This document shows positions 46,793 through 56,919 of a DNA stretch of 64,000 bases, piece after piece. Source of the stretch: Pseudomonas gingeri. Its GTDB lineage: Bacteria > Pseudomonadota > Gammaproteobacteria > Pseudomonadales > Pseudomonadaceae. Under the pieces are notes generated by a model that saw nothing but the letters and a program-made list of their open reading frames with translations, had not been told where the DNA came from and made no database searches. The first letter of the stretch is position 1; each line of letters begins with the position of its first letter. The stretch is from NCBI RefSeq assembly GCF_013385635.1, contig NZ_JACAPR010000010.1, forward strand, positions 124,001-188,000. The letters are read 5' to 3'. A program made the position numbers and the translations under genes.

Positions 46793-49700
46793 TCAAGCAG
46801 ATTTCGGGGTGAGGCGCTCGAACAGCGCCTCCAGTGTATTAAAGCGTTCTTCCGCGCGTTCCATCGGCACCATGAACTTGAACAGTGTGGCACCTTCGAA
46901 TTTATAGCGGTTGGGTTGCCCCTGGATCAGCTTGATCAATGCCAGTGGATCGACCGGGGTGTCCGCGGCGAACTCGATACGCCCACCTTGCGGACCGCCG
47001 TCGATCTTCTTGATGCCCAGTTGCTCGGCCTGCAGTTTCAGCAGGGTCAGGCGCACCAGGTTCTTGGTCGGCTCCGGCAGCAGGCCGAAGCGGTCGATCA
47101 TCTCCACTTGCAGGTCCTTGAGGCCCTCCTCGTCGGTCGCCGAGGCGATGCGCTTGTAGAGGATCAGGCGTGCATGGACGTCCGGCAGGTAATCCTCGGG
47201 GATCAACGCCGGCAGGCGCAGGTTGATCTCGGGCCCACCGCCCAGGGGTTGGTCGAGGTTCGGTTGCTCGCCCTTGCGAATGGACTTGACCGCGCGTTCG
47301 AGCATTTCCATGTACAGGGTGAAGCCCACCGCCTGGATCTGCCCGCTCTGGCCATCGCCCAGCAGTTCACCGGCGCCACGGATTTCCAGGTCGTTGGTCG
47401 CGAGCACGAAGCCGGCGCCGAGGTCTTGGGTATTGGCGATGGCTTCCAGGCGTTTCTCCGCGTCGGCGGTGATCTGCTGGCGACCGGGCGTCAGCAGGTA
47501 GGCGTAGGCCTGGTGGTGACTGCGCCCGACCCGGCCGCGCAACTGGTGCAACTGGGCCAGGCCGAACTTGTCGGCGCGCTCGATGATGATGGTGTTGGCG
47601 CTCGGCACGTCGATACCGGTCTCGATGATGGTCGAGGCGATCAGTACGTTGAAGCGCTTGTGGTAGAAGTCACTCATCACCTGTTCGAGTTCGCGCTCGC
47701 GCATCTGTCCGTGGCCGATGCCGATACGGGCTTCCGGCACCAGTTCGGCGAGGTCGGCGGCGCACTTCTCGATGGTCTTCACATCGTTGTGCAGGTAGTA
47801 GACCTGGCCGCCGCGCAGCAACTCGCGCAGCAGGGCTTCCTTGACCGTGCTCTTGTTCTGCTCCATGACGAAGGTGCGCACCGACAGGCGCCGGGCCGGC
47901 GGCGTGGCGATGATCGACAGGTCGCGCATGCCCGACACGGCCATGTTCAGCGTGCGCGGAATCGGCGTGGCGGTCAGGGTGAGGATGTCGACTTCGCTGC
48001 GCAGGGCCTTGAGCTGTTCTTTCTGGCGCACACCGAAGCGGTGTTCTTCGTCGATGATCACCAGGCCGAGGTTCTTGATCTTCACATCGTCCTGTAGCAG
48101 CTTGTGGGTGCCGATGACGATATCGATCTTGCCTTCGGCCAGCTCCGCCACGGCCGCGTTGACTTCCTTTGTGGACTTGAAGCGGCTCATCACTTCGACG
48201 GTCACCGGCCAGTCGGCGAAGCGGTCGCGGAAGCTGTTGTAGTGCTGCTGGGCGAGCAGGGTGGTCGGTACCAGGATCGCCACCTGCTTGCCGCCGTGGA
48301 CCGCGATAAAGGCGGCGCGCATGGCCACTTCGGTCTTGCCGAAGCCGACGTCGCCGCAGACCAGGCGATCCATCGGCTTGGCCGAAAGCATGTCGGCGCG
48401 TACCGCTTCGATGGTGGTCTGCTGGTCGGGGGTTTCCTCGAACGGGAAGCCGGCGCTGAAGGTTGCATAGTCGGCTTTCGGATCGGCGAACGCATGGCCT
48501 TCGCGGGCAGCGCGACGGGCGTAGATATCGAGCAGTTCGGCGGCGACGTCGCGGACCTGTTCGGCCGCCTTGCGCTTGGCTTTCTGCCAGACTTCCGAGC
48601 CTAGGCGGTGCAGCGGCGCGAGGGCGTCATCACTGCCGGTGTAGCGGGCGATCAGGTGCAGGTTGGCCACGGGTACGTAGAGCTTGGCGCCCTCGGCGTA
48701 CTCCATGGTGAGGAATTCGGCGACCTGGTTGTCGATTTCCAGGGTCGCCAGGCCGAGATAGCGGCCGACGCCGTGGTCGATATGCACCACCGGTGCGCCT
48801 TCGCGCAGCTCGGTGAGGTTCTTGATCACCGCATCATTGTTGGCGTCGGCGCGTTTTTCCCGGCGCCGGCGCTGCATCACGCGCTGGCCGAACAGCGGGC
48901 TTTCGGCAATCAGTGCCACGGCCGGGTCGTCCAGCACCAGGCCATCATCCAGCGGTGCGATGGTGATCGCCAGGCGGTCTTTGCCGGCGGTGAAGTCCGG
49001 CCAGCTGTCGACGGTCTTCGGACGCAGCTTCAGGCGTTCCAGCAGCTCCAGCAGGACTTCCCGGCGACCGGCGGATTCGGCGGTGAACAGCACGCGACCG
49101 GGGAACTGCTCGAGGAATGCGGAGAGCGCCGCCAGGGGTTGGTTGGCCTTGGCTTCGATCGCGAGGTTCGGCAGTTCGCGGGCGGGAAAGCGTTCGCGGC
49201 CGACACCGGTTTCCACATCCTGTTGGCTGGCGATGACCCGCGGCCAGCTTTTCAGGCGGGCGAAGCAGTCTTCCACCGGCAGGAACAGTTCGGCCGGCGG
49301 CAGCAGTGGGCGGGTCGGATCGACGCGACGCTCCTCGTAGCGGCTGCGCACATCGTTCCAGAAATTTTCCGCGGCCTGCTCGATGCCCGGCAGGGAGAAC
49401 ACCTGGGTCTCCTGGGGCAGGTAGTCGAACAGCGTCGAGGTTTCCTCGAAGAACAGCGGCAGGTAGTACTCGATGCCGGCGGGGGTGATCCCGCTGTTCA
49501 GGTCCTGGAAGATCGGGCAGCGGCGGAAGTCGACGTCGAAGCGTTCGCGAAAGCGCGCCTTGAAGCGGGTCACCGCTTCCTTCTGCAGCGGGAACTCCTT
49601 GGCCGGCAGCAGGCGCACCGAATCGACCTTGTCGATGGAGCGCTGGTTTTCCGGATCGAAGGTACGCAGCGTTTCGATCTCGTCATCGAACAGGTCGATG

Positions 49701-50242
49701 CGGTACGGCAGCTTGCTGCCCATCGGGAACAGGTCGATCAGGGCGCCGCGCACGGCAAATTCGCCGTGCTCGTAGACCGTGTCGACACAACGATAGCCGG
49801 AGGCTTCCAGGCGGGTGCGCATCTGCTCGACGTCGAGTTTCTGGCCGATATCCAGCACCAGGCTGCTGCCCAGCAGGAACCTGGTCGGGGCCAGGCGGTG
49901 CAGTGCTGTGGTGATCGGCACCACCAGCACGCCATGTTCCAGTTCCGGCAGCCGGTAAAGGCTGGCGATGCGCTGGGAGATGATGTCCTGGTGCGGTGAA
50001 AACAGGTCGTAGGGCAGGGTTTCCCAGTCCGGGAAATGCAGCACCGGCAAATCGGGGGCGAAGAAACTCAGCTCCTGTTCCAGCCGCTCGGCGCTTTGGC
50101 TGTCGGCGGTGAGCAGCAGGGTGAAGCGCTTGGCAGCGCTGGCAGCCTCGGCAATGGCCAGGCTCAGGGCGGCACCGGGGAGATTGCCCCAGTGCTGTTT
50201 ACCTGCCGCGGCAGGGAGTAGCGGTAGACGCAGAACGGGCAC
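46793..50242 (-). CDS. mfd: Transcription-repair coupling factor Mfd
   Basis: A 1149-residue protein (E. coli 1148). The N-terminal UvrB-like domains include LPVLHFPDWETLPYDLFSPHQDIISQR. The RNA polymerase-binding domain lies around residues 475-545, then the RecG-like translocase (Walker A GDVGFGKTEVAMRAAF, DEEHRFGVRQKEQLKAL) and a C-terminal regulatory domain. Mfd removes stalled RNA polymerase at lesions and recruits UvrA. The ATG gives MPVLRLPLLPAAAGKQHW. Normal length, no damage. Confidence 0.97.
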   Translation of the reverse strand: MPVLRLPLLPAAAGKQHWGNLPGAALSLAIAEAASAAKRFTLLLTADSQSAERLEQELSFFAPDLPVLHFPDWETLPYDLFSPHQDIISQRIASLYRLPELEHGVLVVPITTALHRLAPTRFLLGSSLVLDIGQKLDVEQMRTRLEASGYRCVDTVYEHGEFAVRGALIDLFPMGSKLPYRIDLFDDEIETLRTFDPENQRSIDKVDSVRLLPAKEFPLQKEAVTRFKARFRERFDVDFRRCPIFQDLNSGITPAGIEYYLPLFFEETSTLFDYLPQETQVFSLPGIEQAAENFWNDVRSRYEERRVDPTRPLLPPAELFLPVEDCFARLKSWPRVIASQQDVETGVGRERFPARELPNLAIEAKANQPLAALSAFLEQFPGRVLFTAESAGRREVLLELLERLKLRPKTVDSWPDFTAGKDRLAITIAPLDDGLVLDDPAVALIAESPLFGQRVMQRRRREKRADANNDAVIKNLTELREGAPVVHIDHGVGRYLGLATLEIDNQVAEFLTMEYAEGAKLYVPVANLHLIARYTGSDDALAPLHRLGSEVWQKAKRKAAEQVRDVAAELLDIYARRAAREGHAFADPKADYATFSAGFPFEETPDQQTTIEAVRADMLSAKPMDRLVCGDVGFGKTEVAMRAAFIAVHGGKQVAILVPTTLLAQQHYNSFRDRFADWPVTVEVMSRFKSTKEVNAAVAELAEGKIDIVIGTHKLLQDDVKIKNLGLVIIDEEHRFGVRQKEQLKALRSEVDILTLTATPIPRTLNMAVSGMRDLSIIATPPARRLSVRTFVMEQNKSTVKEALLRELLRGGQVYYLHNDVKTIEKCAADLAELVPEARIGIGHGQMRERELEQVMSDFYHKRFNVLIASTIIETGIDVPSANTIIIERADKFGLAQLHQLRGRVGRSHHQAYAYLLTPGRQQITADAEKRLEAIANTQDLGAGFVLATNDLEIRGAGELLGDGQSGQIQAVGFTLYMEMLERAVKSIRKGEQPNLDQPLGGGPEINLRLPALIPEDYLPDVHARLILYKRIASATDEEGLKDLQVEMIDRFGLLPEPTKNLVRLTLLKLQAEQLGIKKIDGGPQGGRIEFAADTPVDPLALIKLIQGQPNRYKFEGATLFKFMVPMERAEERFNTLEALFERLTPKSA

Positions 50243-50608
50243 GGAAGGTTGAGCTCCAAGCGTTGCGACAAAGTCGGTAATTGTAACGGCCCCGGGTGCC
50301 GCCTGTCAGTTGCAGACTGTGTCTATTACATGTCGGAGGAAATGTAGTGGCTATGACAAGAAATAGCGCTTTTTAGCTGAATATGTAGTGCCATATTGCA
50401 CTTATGTTTCGGAGGGTTACAGACAAGTCATGGTGGGCGCTCCAAAATGGGGCGCTCTGAAGCCCTTGTATTTACTGGGCTGGAGCGGGGTGGTGGTTTT
50501 TTGCAAGGGATTTTATGCGGGGTCGCGCGACAGTCGCGCATTGCTCGCAAGGCCACTGGGCTGCATAATGTAGCCCCTTTTTTCAGCCCCTACATGTGGA
50601 AGGTTCCC
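50243..50608. other. Divergent region between mfd and the GAPDH-like gene
   Basis: A 366-base region, AT-rich around 50320-50400. It must hold promoters for both genes. No clear operator was identified. An open frame from 50396 is continuous with the GAPDH gene but its sequence is not protein-like, so it was not taken as coding. Confidence 0.55.
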
Positions 50609-52057
50609 GTGACTCAGAAGCCCGACCAGTGTCTTGGTGAGTGGATTGATCGTGAAGCGCTTGCAGAAGCGATGATCCCGCTTATCGGTCAGCTCTACCG
50701 CAATAACAATGTGGTGAGTTCGATCTATGGCCGCAGCCTGATCAACCAGTCTGTCATCGCGATTCTCAAGGCTCACCGCTTTGCTCGCCATCGTCAGAGC
50801 GATGATGCCGAACTGTCCGTCCACGAGACTTTCCCGCTGCTCAAGGCGATGAGCGAGCTCAAGCTGGGCGCCGCTTCGGTGGACCTCGGCAAGCTGGCCG
50901 TGAAGTTCAAGGCCCAGGGCAATGGCCGCACTGCCGAGCAGTTCGTCCGCGAAGAACTGGCCGATGTCGTCGGTCAGCAGAATGTTTCCGCACGCAAGGG
51001 CACTGACGTGGTGCTGTACGGCTTCGGTCGTATCGGCCGTCTGCTGGCGCGCATCCTGATCGAGAAAACCGGCGGCGGCGACGGTCTGCGCCTGCGCGCC
51101 ATCGTTGTGCGCAAGGGCGCCGAGAACGACCTGACCAAGCGTGCCAGCCTGCTGCGCCGCGATTCGGTGCATGGTTCGTTCAACGGCACTATCACCATCG
51201 ACGAAGAAAACAACACCATCACCGCCAACGGTAACCTGATCCAGGTCATCTACGCGAAGAACCCGACCGAGGTGGACTACACCCAATACGGCATCAAGAA
51301 CGCCCTGCTGGTGGACAACACCGGTGTATGGCGTGACGCCGACGGCCTGGGCCAGCACCTGGCCTGCCTGGGCATCGACCGCGTGGTCCTGACCGCGCCG
51401 GGCAAGGGCAAGCTGAAGAACATCGTGCACGGTATCAACCACGGTGAAATCACTGCTGACGACAAGATCGTTTCCGCGGCGTCCTGCACCACCAACGCCA
51501 TCGTGCCGGTGCTCAAGGCCGTCAACGACAAGTTCGGCATCGTCAACGGCCACGTCGAAACCGTTCACTCGTACACCAACGACCAGAACCTGATCGACAA
51601 CTTCCACAAGGGTGATCGTCGTGGCCGCAGCGCCGCGCTGAACATGGTGATCACCGAGACCGGTGCTGCCACCGCTGCCGCCAAGGCCTTGCCTGAACTG
51701 GCTGGCAAGCTGACCGGCAATGCGATCCGCGTACCGACGCCGAACGTGTCGATGGCGATCCTGAACCTGAACCTGGGTACCGCCACCAGCCGCGAAGAAA
51801 TGAACGAGTACCTGCGCTATATGGCGCTGCACTCGGATCTGCACAAGCAGATCGATTTCGTCAACTCGCAGGAAGTGGTGTCCACCGACTTCGTCGGCTC
51901 GCGCCACGCCGGTGTGGTCGATGCCGAAGCGACCATCTGCAACGACAACCGCGTTGTCCTGTACGTCTGGTACGACAACGAGTTCGGTTATAGCTGCCAG
52001 GTAGTGCGCGTGATGGAAGACATGGCCGGGGTCAACCCGCCTGCGTTCCCGCGCTAA
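50609..52057 (+). CDS. gapB: Glyceraldehyde-3-phosphate dehydrogenase-like protein with N-terminal extension (GapB type)
   Basis: A 482-residue protein from the GTG at 50609, which has GGAAGG six bases upstream. Residues 1-130 are a helical extension absent from ordinary GAPDH (about 335 residues). The NAD domain begins VVLYGFGRIGRLLARIL (residue 134) and the catalytic Cys293 lies in ASCTTNAIVPVL. The C-terminus has VWYDNEFGYSCQVVRV. In pseudomonads this long form sits beside mfd, and several GAPDH paralogues divide glycolytic and gluconeogenic work; which direction this one favours is not visible. Confidence 0.9.
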   Translation: MTQKPDQCLGEWIDREALAEAMIPLIGQLYRNNNVVSSIYGRSLINQSVIAILKAHRFARHRQSDDAELSVHETFPLLKAMSELKLGAASVDLGKLAVKFKAQGNGRTAEQFVREELADVVGQQNVSARKGTDVVLYGFGRIGRLLARILIEKTGGGDGLRLRAIVVRKGAENDLTKRASLLRRDSVHGSFNGTITIDEENNTITANGNLIQVIYAKNPTEVDYTQYGIKNALLVDNTGVWRDADGLGQHLACLGIDRVVLTAPGKGKLKNIVHGINHGEITADDKIVSAASCTTNAIVPVLKAVNDKFGIVNGHVETVHSYTNDQNLIDNFHKGDRRGRSAALNMVITETGAATAAAKALPELAGKLTGNAIRVPTPNVSMAILNLNLGTATSREEMNEYLRYMALHSDLHKQIDFVNSQEVVSTDFVGSRHAGVVDAEATICNDNRVVLYVWYDNEFGYSCQVVRVMEDMAGVNPPAFPR

Positions 52058-52067
52058 GCAATCGCTG

Positions 52068-52107
52068 CAAATAAAAACGCCCCGACTCGTCGGGGCGTTT
52101 TTATTTG
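52068..52107. terminator. Perfect 40-base palindromic terminator after gapB
   Basis: CAAATAAAAACGCCCCGAC pairs with its complement around CT/CG, with A- and T-runs on both sides, so it can stop transcription from either strand (gapB and the convergent transporter). Confidence 0.93.
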
Positions 52108-52143
52108 TACCTGGCACTGAGAGGGCAGTGCCTGGTCTGGCCT

Positions 52144-52165
52144 CTTCGCGGGCTTGCGCGCGAAG
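52144..52165. repeat. Imperfect REP-like inverted repeat
   Basis: CTTCGCG GGCTTGCG CGCGAAG resembles the TTCGCGGGCAAGCCCGCG core of Pseudomonas REP sequences but is shorter. It lies just before the end of the transporter gene. Confidence 0.45.
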
Positions 52166-52173
52166 GCGTCCGG

Positions 52174-53472
52174 TCAGGCCTGGCTGGAAACCGCCATCTG
52201 CGCGGTACGCAGTTCGTGCTTGTTGCCACGGAACAGCACCAGGGTGGCGATCAGGCCCAGCACGGCCGCACCACTGAGCCAGATGCCCGGCGCGGCCTTG
52301 TTGTCCAGTACGTGGATCAGGTAGGTACAGGCCGCTGGGGTGAAACCGCCGAAGGTCGCTGTCGCCAGGCTATAGGCCAGGGAGAAGCCGGTGGTGCGGA
52401 CTTCGACCGGCATGATCTCGGTCAGGGCAACCACCATGGCGCCGTTGTAAGAGCCGTAGAGGAACGACAGCCAAAGTTCGGCGATCAGCAGGCGACTGAA
52501 ACTTGGGTCCGCTACCAGCCAGGACAGCACTGGATAGGCCGTCAGGATGGCCAGGATGGTCGCCGCGAGCAGCAATGGCTTGCGACCGATCTTGTCGGAA
52601 AAGGCGCCCATCACCGGCAGCCAGAAGAAGTTCGACAGACCGATGCACACGGTCACCAGCAGCGCGTCGAAGTCCGAAAGGTGCAGTTCGTTCTTGCCGA
52701 AGGTCGGGGTGTAGGCGGTGATCAGGTAGAAGGACACGGTGGTCATCACCACCAGCGCCATGCCTGCCAGTACCAGGCCGAAGTTCTGGCTGATCGAGCG
52801 CACCACTTCCTGCAGGGTCGGACGATGTTTGCGCGCCTGGAACTCAGGCGTTTCCTCCAGGGAGCGGCGGATGATGAAAATCGCCGGGACGATCAGGCAG
52901 CCGACCAGGAACGGTACGCGCCAGCCCCACTCACCCATTTGTTCGGGACTCAGCCAGTGGTTGAGACCTACGCCCAGCAAGCCGGCGAAGACCACCGCGG
53001 CCTGTTGGCTGGCGGACTGCCAACTGACGAAAAAGCCCTTGCGGCCCGGGGTCGAGATCTCGGCCAGGTAGACCGATACGCCGCCCAGTTCCACACCGGC
53101 GGAGAAGCCTTGCAGCAGTCGGCCCAGCAGCACCAGCAGCGGTGCGGCTACGCCCAGGGTCGCATAACCCGGCACGCAGGCAATCAGTACCGTGCCCGCG
53201 GCCATCAGGGCCAGGGTGATGATCAGCCCTTGGCGACGACCATGGCGGTCGATATAGGCACCAAGGAAGATCGCACCCAGCGGACGCATCAGGAAGCCGG
53301 CACCAAAGGTGGCCAGCGAAAGCATCAGGGAAGCGAATGCACTGTCGGCAGGAAAAAAGGTTTTAGCGATGGCCGTGGCGTAGAAACCGTAGACCATGAA
53401 GTCGAACATCTCAAGAAAGTTGCCGCTGACAACGCGAAAAATCGCCTTGCCCTTGCCCGTACTCGAGGCCAT
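52174..53472 (-). CDS. MFS transporter, citrate-proton symporter type (MHS family)
   Basis: A 432-residue integral membrane protein with 12 predicted spans. MHS-family signatures are clear: [51 protein letters not shown] and [22 protein letters not shown], closely resembling CitA/TcuC citrate or tricarballylate transporters. It is expected to import a tricarboxylate with protons. The substrate is inferred from the family. It stands alone, convergent with gapB. Confidence 0.88.
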   Translation of the reverse strand: MASSTGKGKAIFRVVSGNFLEMFDFMVYGFYATAIAKTFFPADSAFASLMLSLATFGAGFLMRPLGAIFLGAYIDRHGRRQGLIITLALMAAGTVLIACVPGYATLGVAAPLLVLLGRLLQGFSAGVELGGVSVYLAEISTPGRKGFFVSWQSASQQAAVVFAGLLGVGLNHWLSPEQMGEWGWRVPFLVGCLIVPAIFIIRRSLEETPEFQARKHRPTLQEVVRSISQNFGLVLAGMALVVMTTVSFYLITAYTPTFGKNELHLSDFDALLVTVCIGLSNFFWLPVMGAFSDKIGRKPLLLAATILAILTAYPVLSWLVADPSFSRLLIAELWLSFLYGSYNGAMVVALTEIMPVEVRTTGFSLAYSLATATFGGFTPAACTYLIHVLDNKAAPGIWLSGAAVLGLIATLVLFRGNKHELRTAQMAVSSQA

Positions 53473-53652
53473 TTTTATTCACTCACTCTGGCTGTCTTAT
53501 AAGCAATCCTTCGTCTTTGCTCGTCCTTACTGGCCTTTCAGGCATACGCACGCTGGCAGAACAGTTTTGTAACGATATGTGTATTAGGGTTGTCAGGCAA
53601 CAAAAACCCATAGCCTGCTGGCTAAATGGCACAGTCCACGGTCTAGAGCGGC

Positions 53653-54219
53653 TCAGTTCGGTTTTTGTGCGAGCAAGGTTTCCCGCAACGGCACTGAAAG
53701 ACCGTCCGGTGCCAGCCAGAGGCCGAAATATACCCGGGCCAGTTCCGGATCATGGCTGCTGAAGATGACCTGGCCGTTACGTTCCAGATCCAGGCCGCGG
53801 CCGCTGCGGTAGTCGAGGGCGTAACGGTCGCCCTGGCGAATGTCCTTGAAACTCTGGTGCAGGGCATCCAGTTGCGGTTTCAGACGGGCGAGGGTGGTGG
53901 CTGTCTGCTGGCGTTGCAGGGTGCTGCTGGCGGCCTTGATCACGTCGCTGCGGTCGATGTCGCGAAAGTAGTAGAGCGCCAGGCGCTGGTCGCGTTGTTC
54001 GCTGAAAGCCTGGCGGGCGCTGATATCAGGCGAGGCATAGAGCGCGGCGGCGTAGATATCGGCCCACAGGTAGGTCAGGACGGTCTGGCTCTTCAGTTCC
54101 AGGGTTTGCGGGCCATCGCTCCAGCGGGCGGGGAAGTTGGCCTCCTTGAGGCGTTCATTGCTGTTGGCGCAGGCCAGGGTGCTGAAGATCAGCAATAAAC
54201 AGGCGATTATCTGACGCAT
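53653..54219 (-). CDS. Chalcone isomerase-like periplasmic protein
   Basis: A 188-residue protein starting at ATG 54219 with signal peptide MRQIIACLLLIFSTLACA. The mature part has LTYLWADIYAAALYASPDISARQAF and ALYYFRDIDRSDVIKAASSTLQ, typical of the bacterial chalcone isomerase-like (Chalcone_3) fold; these proteins do not act on flavonoids as far as known. It is divergent from apbE with only 35 bases between starts, so the promoters must overlap. Function unknown. Confidence 0.82.
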   Translation of the reverse strand: MRQIIACLLLIFSTLACANSNERLKEANFPARWSDGPQTLELKSQTVLTYLWADIYAAALYASPDISARQAFSEQRDQRLALYYFRDIDRSDVIKAASSTLQRQQTATTLARLKPQLDALHQSFKDIRQGDRYALDYRSGRGLDLERNGQVIFSSHDPELARVYFGLWLAPDGLSVPLRETLLAQKPN

Positions 54220-54254
54220 AATGCACAACCTCGAACGGTGCCTTCCCATAGCCT

Positions 54255-55301
54255 ATGTCATTTCCCCGAGGTCCCAGGATTTTGTTACGTACACGCCTGT
54301 CAGTACTTGCCGCTGCGGCGCTCCTGCTGGTTTCCGGCTGCGGTTCGGGAGACTCGCTGGAGCGCTTTGGCGGCCCGACCATGGGCAGCACCTATTCCAT
54401 CCAGTATGTGCGGCATGCCGGCGGGCCGGCGGCCGATGAAGTCAGGAACGAGGTCGAGGCGATCCTGGCGCAGGTCGATCGGCAGATGTCGACCTATCGC
54501 AGTGATTCGGATATCGAGCATTTCAACGATCTGCCGGCCAACAGTTGTCAGGTCGTGCCGGCGTCGATCCTTGAGCTGGTGCGCCTCGGCGAGCAACTTT
54601 CGCTCGCCAGCGACGGTGCCTACGACCTGACGGTGGAGCCGCTGATGAATCTCTGGGGCTTCGGTCCGCAAGGGCGTGTGGAGAAAGTGCCGGATGCCGC
54701 GCAACTGGCCGAGGCCCGCCAGCGCGTCGGACATGCTCACCTGCATATCGAGGGCGAGCGGCTGTGCAAGGACGCTGCCGTGCAGGTCGACTTCGACAGC
54801 ATTGCCGCGGGCTACACCGTGGACCGGATTGCCGGGCGGCTGGCGGCGATGGGCATCGACAGCTTTCTGGCCGAGGCCACGGGCGAACTCAAGGCAGTCG
54901 GCAGGAAACCCGATGGCAGCCCCTGGCGTGTCGCGCTGGAAGAACCGCGAGACGATCGGCAGGTTGCGCAACGGGTCGTCGATATCGACGGCTACGGGGT
55001 GTCCACCTCCGGTGACTATCGCAATTATTTCGAGCAGGATGGCCAGCGCTATTCCCACACTTTCGATGCTCGCACCGGTGCGCCGATCACCCACGACCTG
55101 GCGGCGGTCACGGTGATTCATCCCTCGACGCTGATGGCCGACGGGTTGTCGACGCTGTTGCTGATCCAGGGGCCGGAGCGCGGTTGGGACTATGCGGAAA
55201 AACACGATATCGCCGCATTTTTTGTGATTCGTGCCGATAAAGGTTTCGTCACACGAACGAATTCGGCGTTTGACAGATTATTGAAGGGCAAGGCGCATTA
55301 A
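54255..55301 (+). CDS. apbE: FAD:protein FMN transferase, lipoprotein (ApbE)
   Basis: A 348-residue protein with lipoprotein signal MSFPRGPRILLRTRLSVLAA..LLVSGC (Cys29). Family motifs are present: RFGGPTMGSTYSIQYV, VDFDSIAAGYTVDRIAGRL, HTFDARTGAPITHDLAAVTV and the metal-site MADGLSTLLLI. ApbE attaches FMN covalently to Thr/Ser of NqrB, NqrC, RnfG, NosR and others in the periplasm. In P. aeruginosa it sits beside the nqr operon; no nqr gene is in this window, so the substrate here is unclear. Confidence 0.93.
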   Translation: MSFPRGPRILLRTRLSVLAAAALLLVSGCGSGDSLERFGGPTMGSTYSIQYVRHAGGPAADEVRNEVEAILAQVDRQMSTYRSDSDIEHFNDLPANSCQVVPASILELVRLGEQLSLASDGAYDLTVEPLMNLWGFGPQGRVEKVPDAAQLAEARQRVGHAHLHIEGERLCKDAAVQVDFDSIAAGYTVDRIAGRLAAMGIDSFLAEATGELKAVGRKPDGSPWRVALEEPRDDRQVAQRVVDIDGYGVSTSGDYRNYFEQDGQRYSHTFDARTGAPITHDLAAVTVIHPSTLMADGLSTLLLIQGPERGWDYAEKHDIAAFFVIRADKGFVTRTNSAFDRLLKGKAH

Positions 55302-55410
55302 CATAGGGCGCCTGACATGTAGTGCAGGCAAGACTAGCCTACGACGCGACCAAGGGTTAATGTGCGCGGCGTTGACGCTTCTATAGACTGCACACCGAGA
55401 TTTGATCCTT

Positions 55411-55431
55411 CATGTCGCTGGCCGCGACATG
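55411..55431. repeat. Perfect inverted repeat in the sthA leader
   Basis: CATGTCGC and GCGACATG flank TGGCC, 52 bases before the sthA start codon. It could be a regulator-binding site or a 5' leader hairpin. It is not followed by T residues. Confidence 0.5.
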
Positions 55432-55482
55432 ATTTAGCCGCAGGTGCCAGAGGGGTGCCTCGGCCTGTTCTGAGGAGTACGC

Positions 55483-56877
55483 ATGGCTGTCTACAACTAC
55501 GACGTAGTGGTACTGGGTTCCGGCCCCGCTGGAGAAGGTGCGGCAATGAACGCCGCCAAAGCAGGGCGCAAGGTGGCGATGGTCGACAGCCGTCGGCAGG
55601 TCGGCGGTAACTGCACTCACCTGGGGACCATCCCGTCCAAGGCCCTGCGTCACTCTGTGCGGCAGATCATGCAGTTCAACACCAACCCGATGTTCCGGGC
55701 CATCGGTGAGCCGCGCTGGTTCTCGTTCCCGGACGTGCTCAAGAGCGCGGAGAAGGTGATCTCCAAGCAGGTCGCCTCGCGCACCGGTTACTACGCCCGC
55801 AACCGTGTGGACCTGTTCTTCGGCACCGGCAGCTTCGCCGACGAGCAGACCATCGAAGTGGTCTGCTCCAACGGCGTGGTCGAGAAACTGGTCGCCAAGC
55901 ACATCATCATCGCCACCGGCTCGCGTCCTTACCGCCCGGCCGATATCGATTTCCACCACCCGCGTATCTACGATAGCGACACCATCCTCAGCCTGGGCCA
56001 TACCCCGCGCAAGCTGATCATCTACGGTGCCGGGGTGATCGGTTGCGAATACGCATCGATCTTCAGTGGTCTGGGGGTGCTGGTGGAGCTGGTGGACAAC
56101 CGCGACCAGTTGCTCAGCTTCCTCGACTCGGAAATTTCCCAGGCGCTGAGCTACCACTTCAGCAACAACAACATCACCGTGCGTCACAACGAAGAGTACG
56201 AGCGTGTCGAGGGCCTGGACAACGGGGTGATCCTGCACCTGAAGTCGGGCAAGAAGATCAAGGCCGATGCCTTGCTCTGGTGTAACGGCCGTACCGGCAA
56301 CACCGACAAGCTGGGCATGGAGAACATCGGGGTCAAGGTCAACGGTCGCGGCCAGATCGAGGTCGACGAGAACTATCGCACCTGCGTGCCGAACATCTAT
56401 GGCGCCGGTGATGTGATCGGCTGGCCGAGCCTGGCCAGTGCCGCGCACGACCAGGGTCGTTCGGCGGCGGGCAGCATTGTCGACAACGGCAGCTGGCGTT
56501 ATGTCAACGACGTACCGACCGGGATCTACACCATTCCGGAGATCAGCTCGATCGGCAAGAACGAGCATGAACTGACCAAGGCCAAGGTGCCTTACGAAGT
56601 CGGCAAGGCGTTCTTCAAGAGCATGGCCCGGGCGCAGATCGCCGGCGAGCCGCAAGGCATGCTGAAGATCCTGTTCCACCGTGAAACCCTGGAGGTCCTG
56701 GGTGTTCACTGCTTCGGCTACCAGGCGTCGGAGATCGTCCACATCGGCCAGGCGATCATGAACCAGCCGGGCGAGAACAACACCCTGAAGTACTTCGTCA
56801 ACACCACCTTCAACTACCCGACCATGGCCGAAGCCTATCGGGTAGCGGCCTACGATGGTCTCAACCGGCTTTTTTGA
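55483..56877 (+). CDS. sthA: Soluble pyridine nucleotide transhydrogenase
   Basis: A 464-residue flavoprotein. The FAD motif is [21 protein letters not shown]; the sequence [17 protein letters not shown] has only the first cysteine of the disulfide-reductase pair, the second being Thr, which is the hallmark of SthA compared with lipoamide dehydrogenase. The NAD(P) domain has [16 protein letters not shown]. It balances NADPH and NADH in the cytoplasm. It follows apbE by 181 bases and has GAGGAG as a ribosome site. Confidence 0.96.
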   Translation: MAVYNYDVVVLGSGPAGEGAAMNAAKAGRKVAMVDSRRQVGGNCTHLGTIPSKALRHSVRQIMQFNTNPMFRAIGEPRWFSFPDVLKSAEKVISKQVASRTGYYARNRVDLFFGTGSFADEQTIEVVCSNGVVEKLVAKHIIIATGSRPYRPADIDFHHPRIYDSDTILSLGHTPRKLIIYGAGVIGCEYASIFSGLGVLVELVDNRDQLLSFLDSEISQALSYHFSNNNITVRHNEEYERVEGLDNGVILHLKSGKKIKADALLWCNGRTGNTDKLGMENIGVKVNGRGQIEVDENYRTCVPNIYGAGDVIGWPSLASAAHDQGRSAAGSIVDNGSWRYVNDVPTGIYTIPEISSIGKNEHELTKAKVPYEVGKAFFKSMARAQIAGEPQGMLKILFHRETLEVLGVHCFGYQASEIVHIGQAIMNQPGENNTLKYFVNTTFNYPTMAEAYRVAAYDGLNRLF

Positions 56878-56881
56878 GCGG

Positions 56882-56912
56882 CTCCGGCCGGTGGCCTGAG
56901 CCGGCCGGGGAG
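56882..56912. other. GC-rich hairpin after sthA
   Basis: CCGGCCGG repeats as an inverted pair around TGGCCTGAG directly after the sthA stop. No T-run follows, so it is probably an mRNA 3'-end stabiliser or weak terminator between convergent genes. Confidence 0.5.
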
Positions 56913-56919
56913 ACCGATT

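Noticed and set aside
50396..50608. Upstream extension of gapB
   Set aside because: Atypical, Gly/Ser-rich translation of AT-rich intergenic DNA; GTG at 50609 has a ribosome site and begins the family-like sequence.
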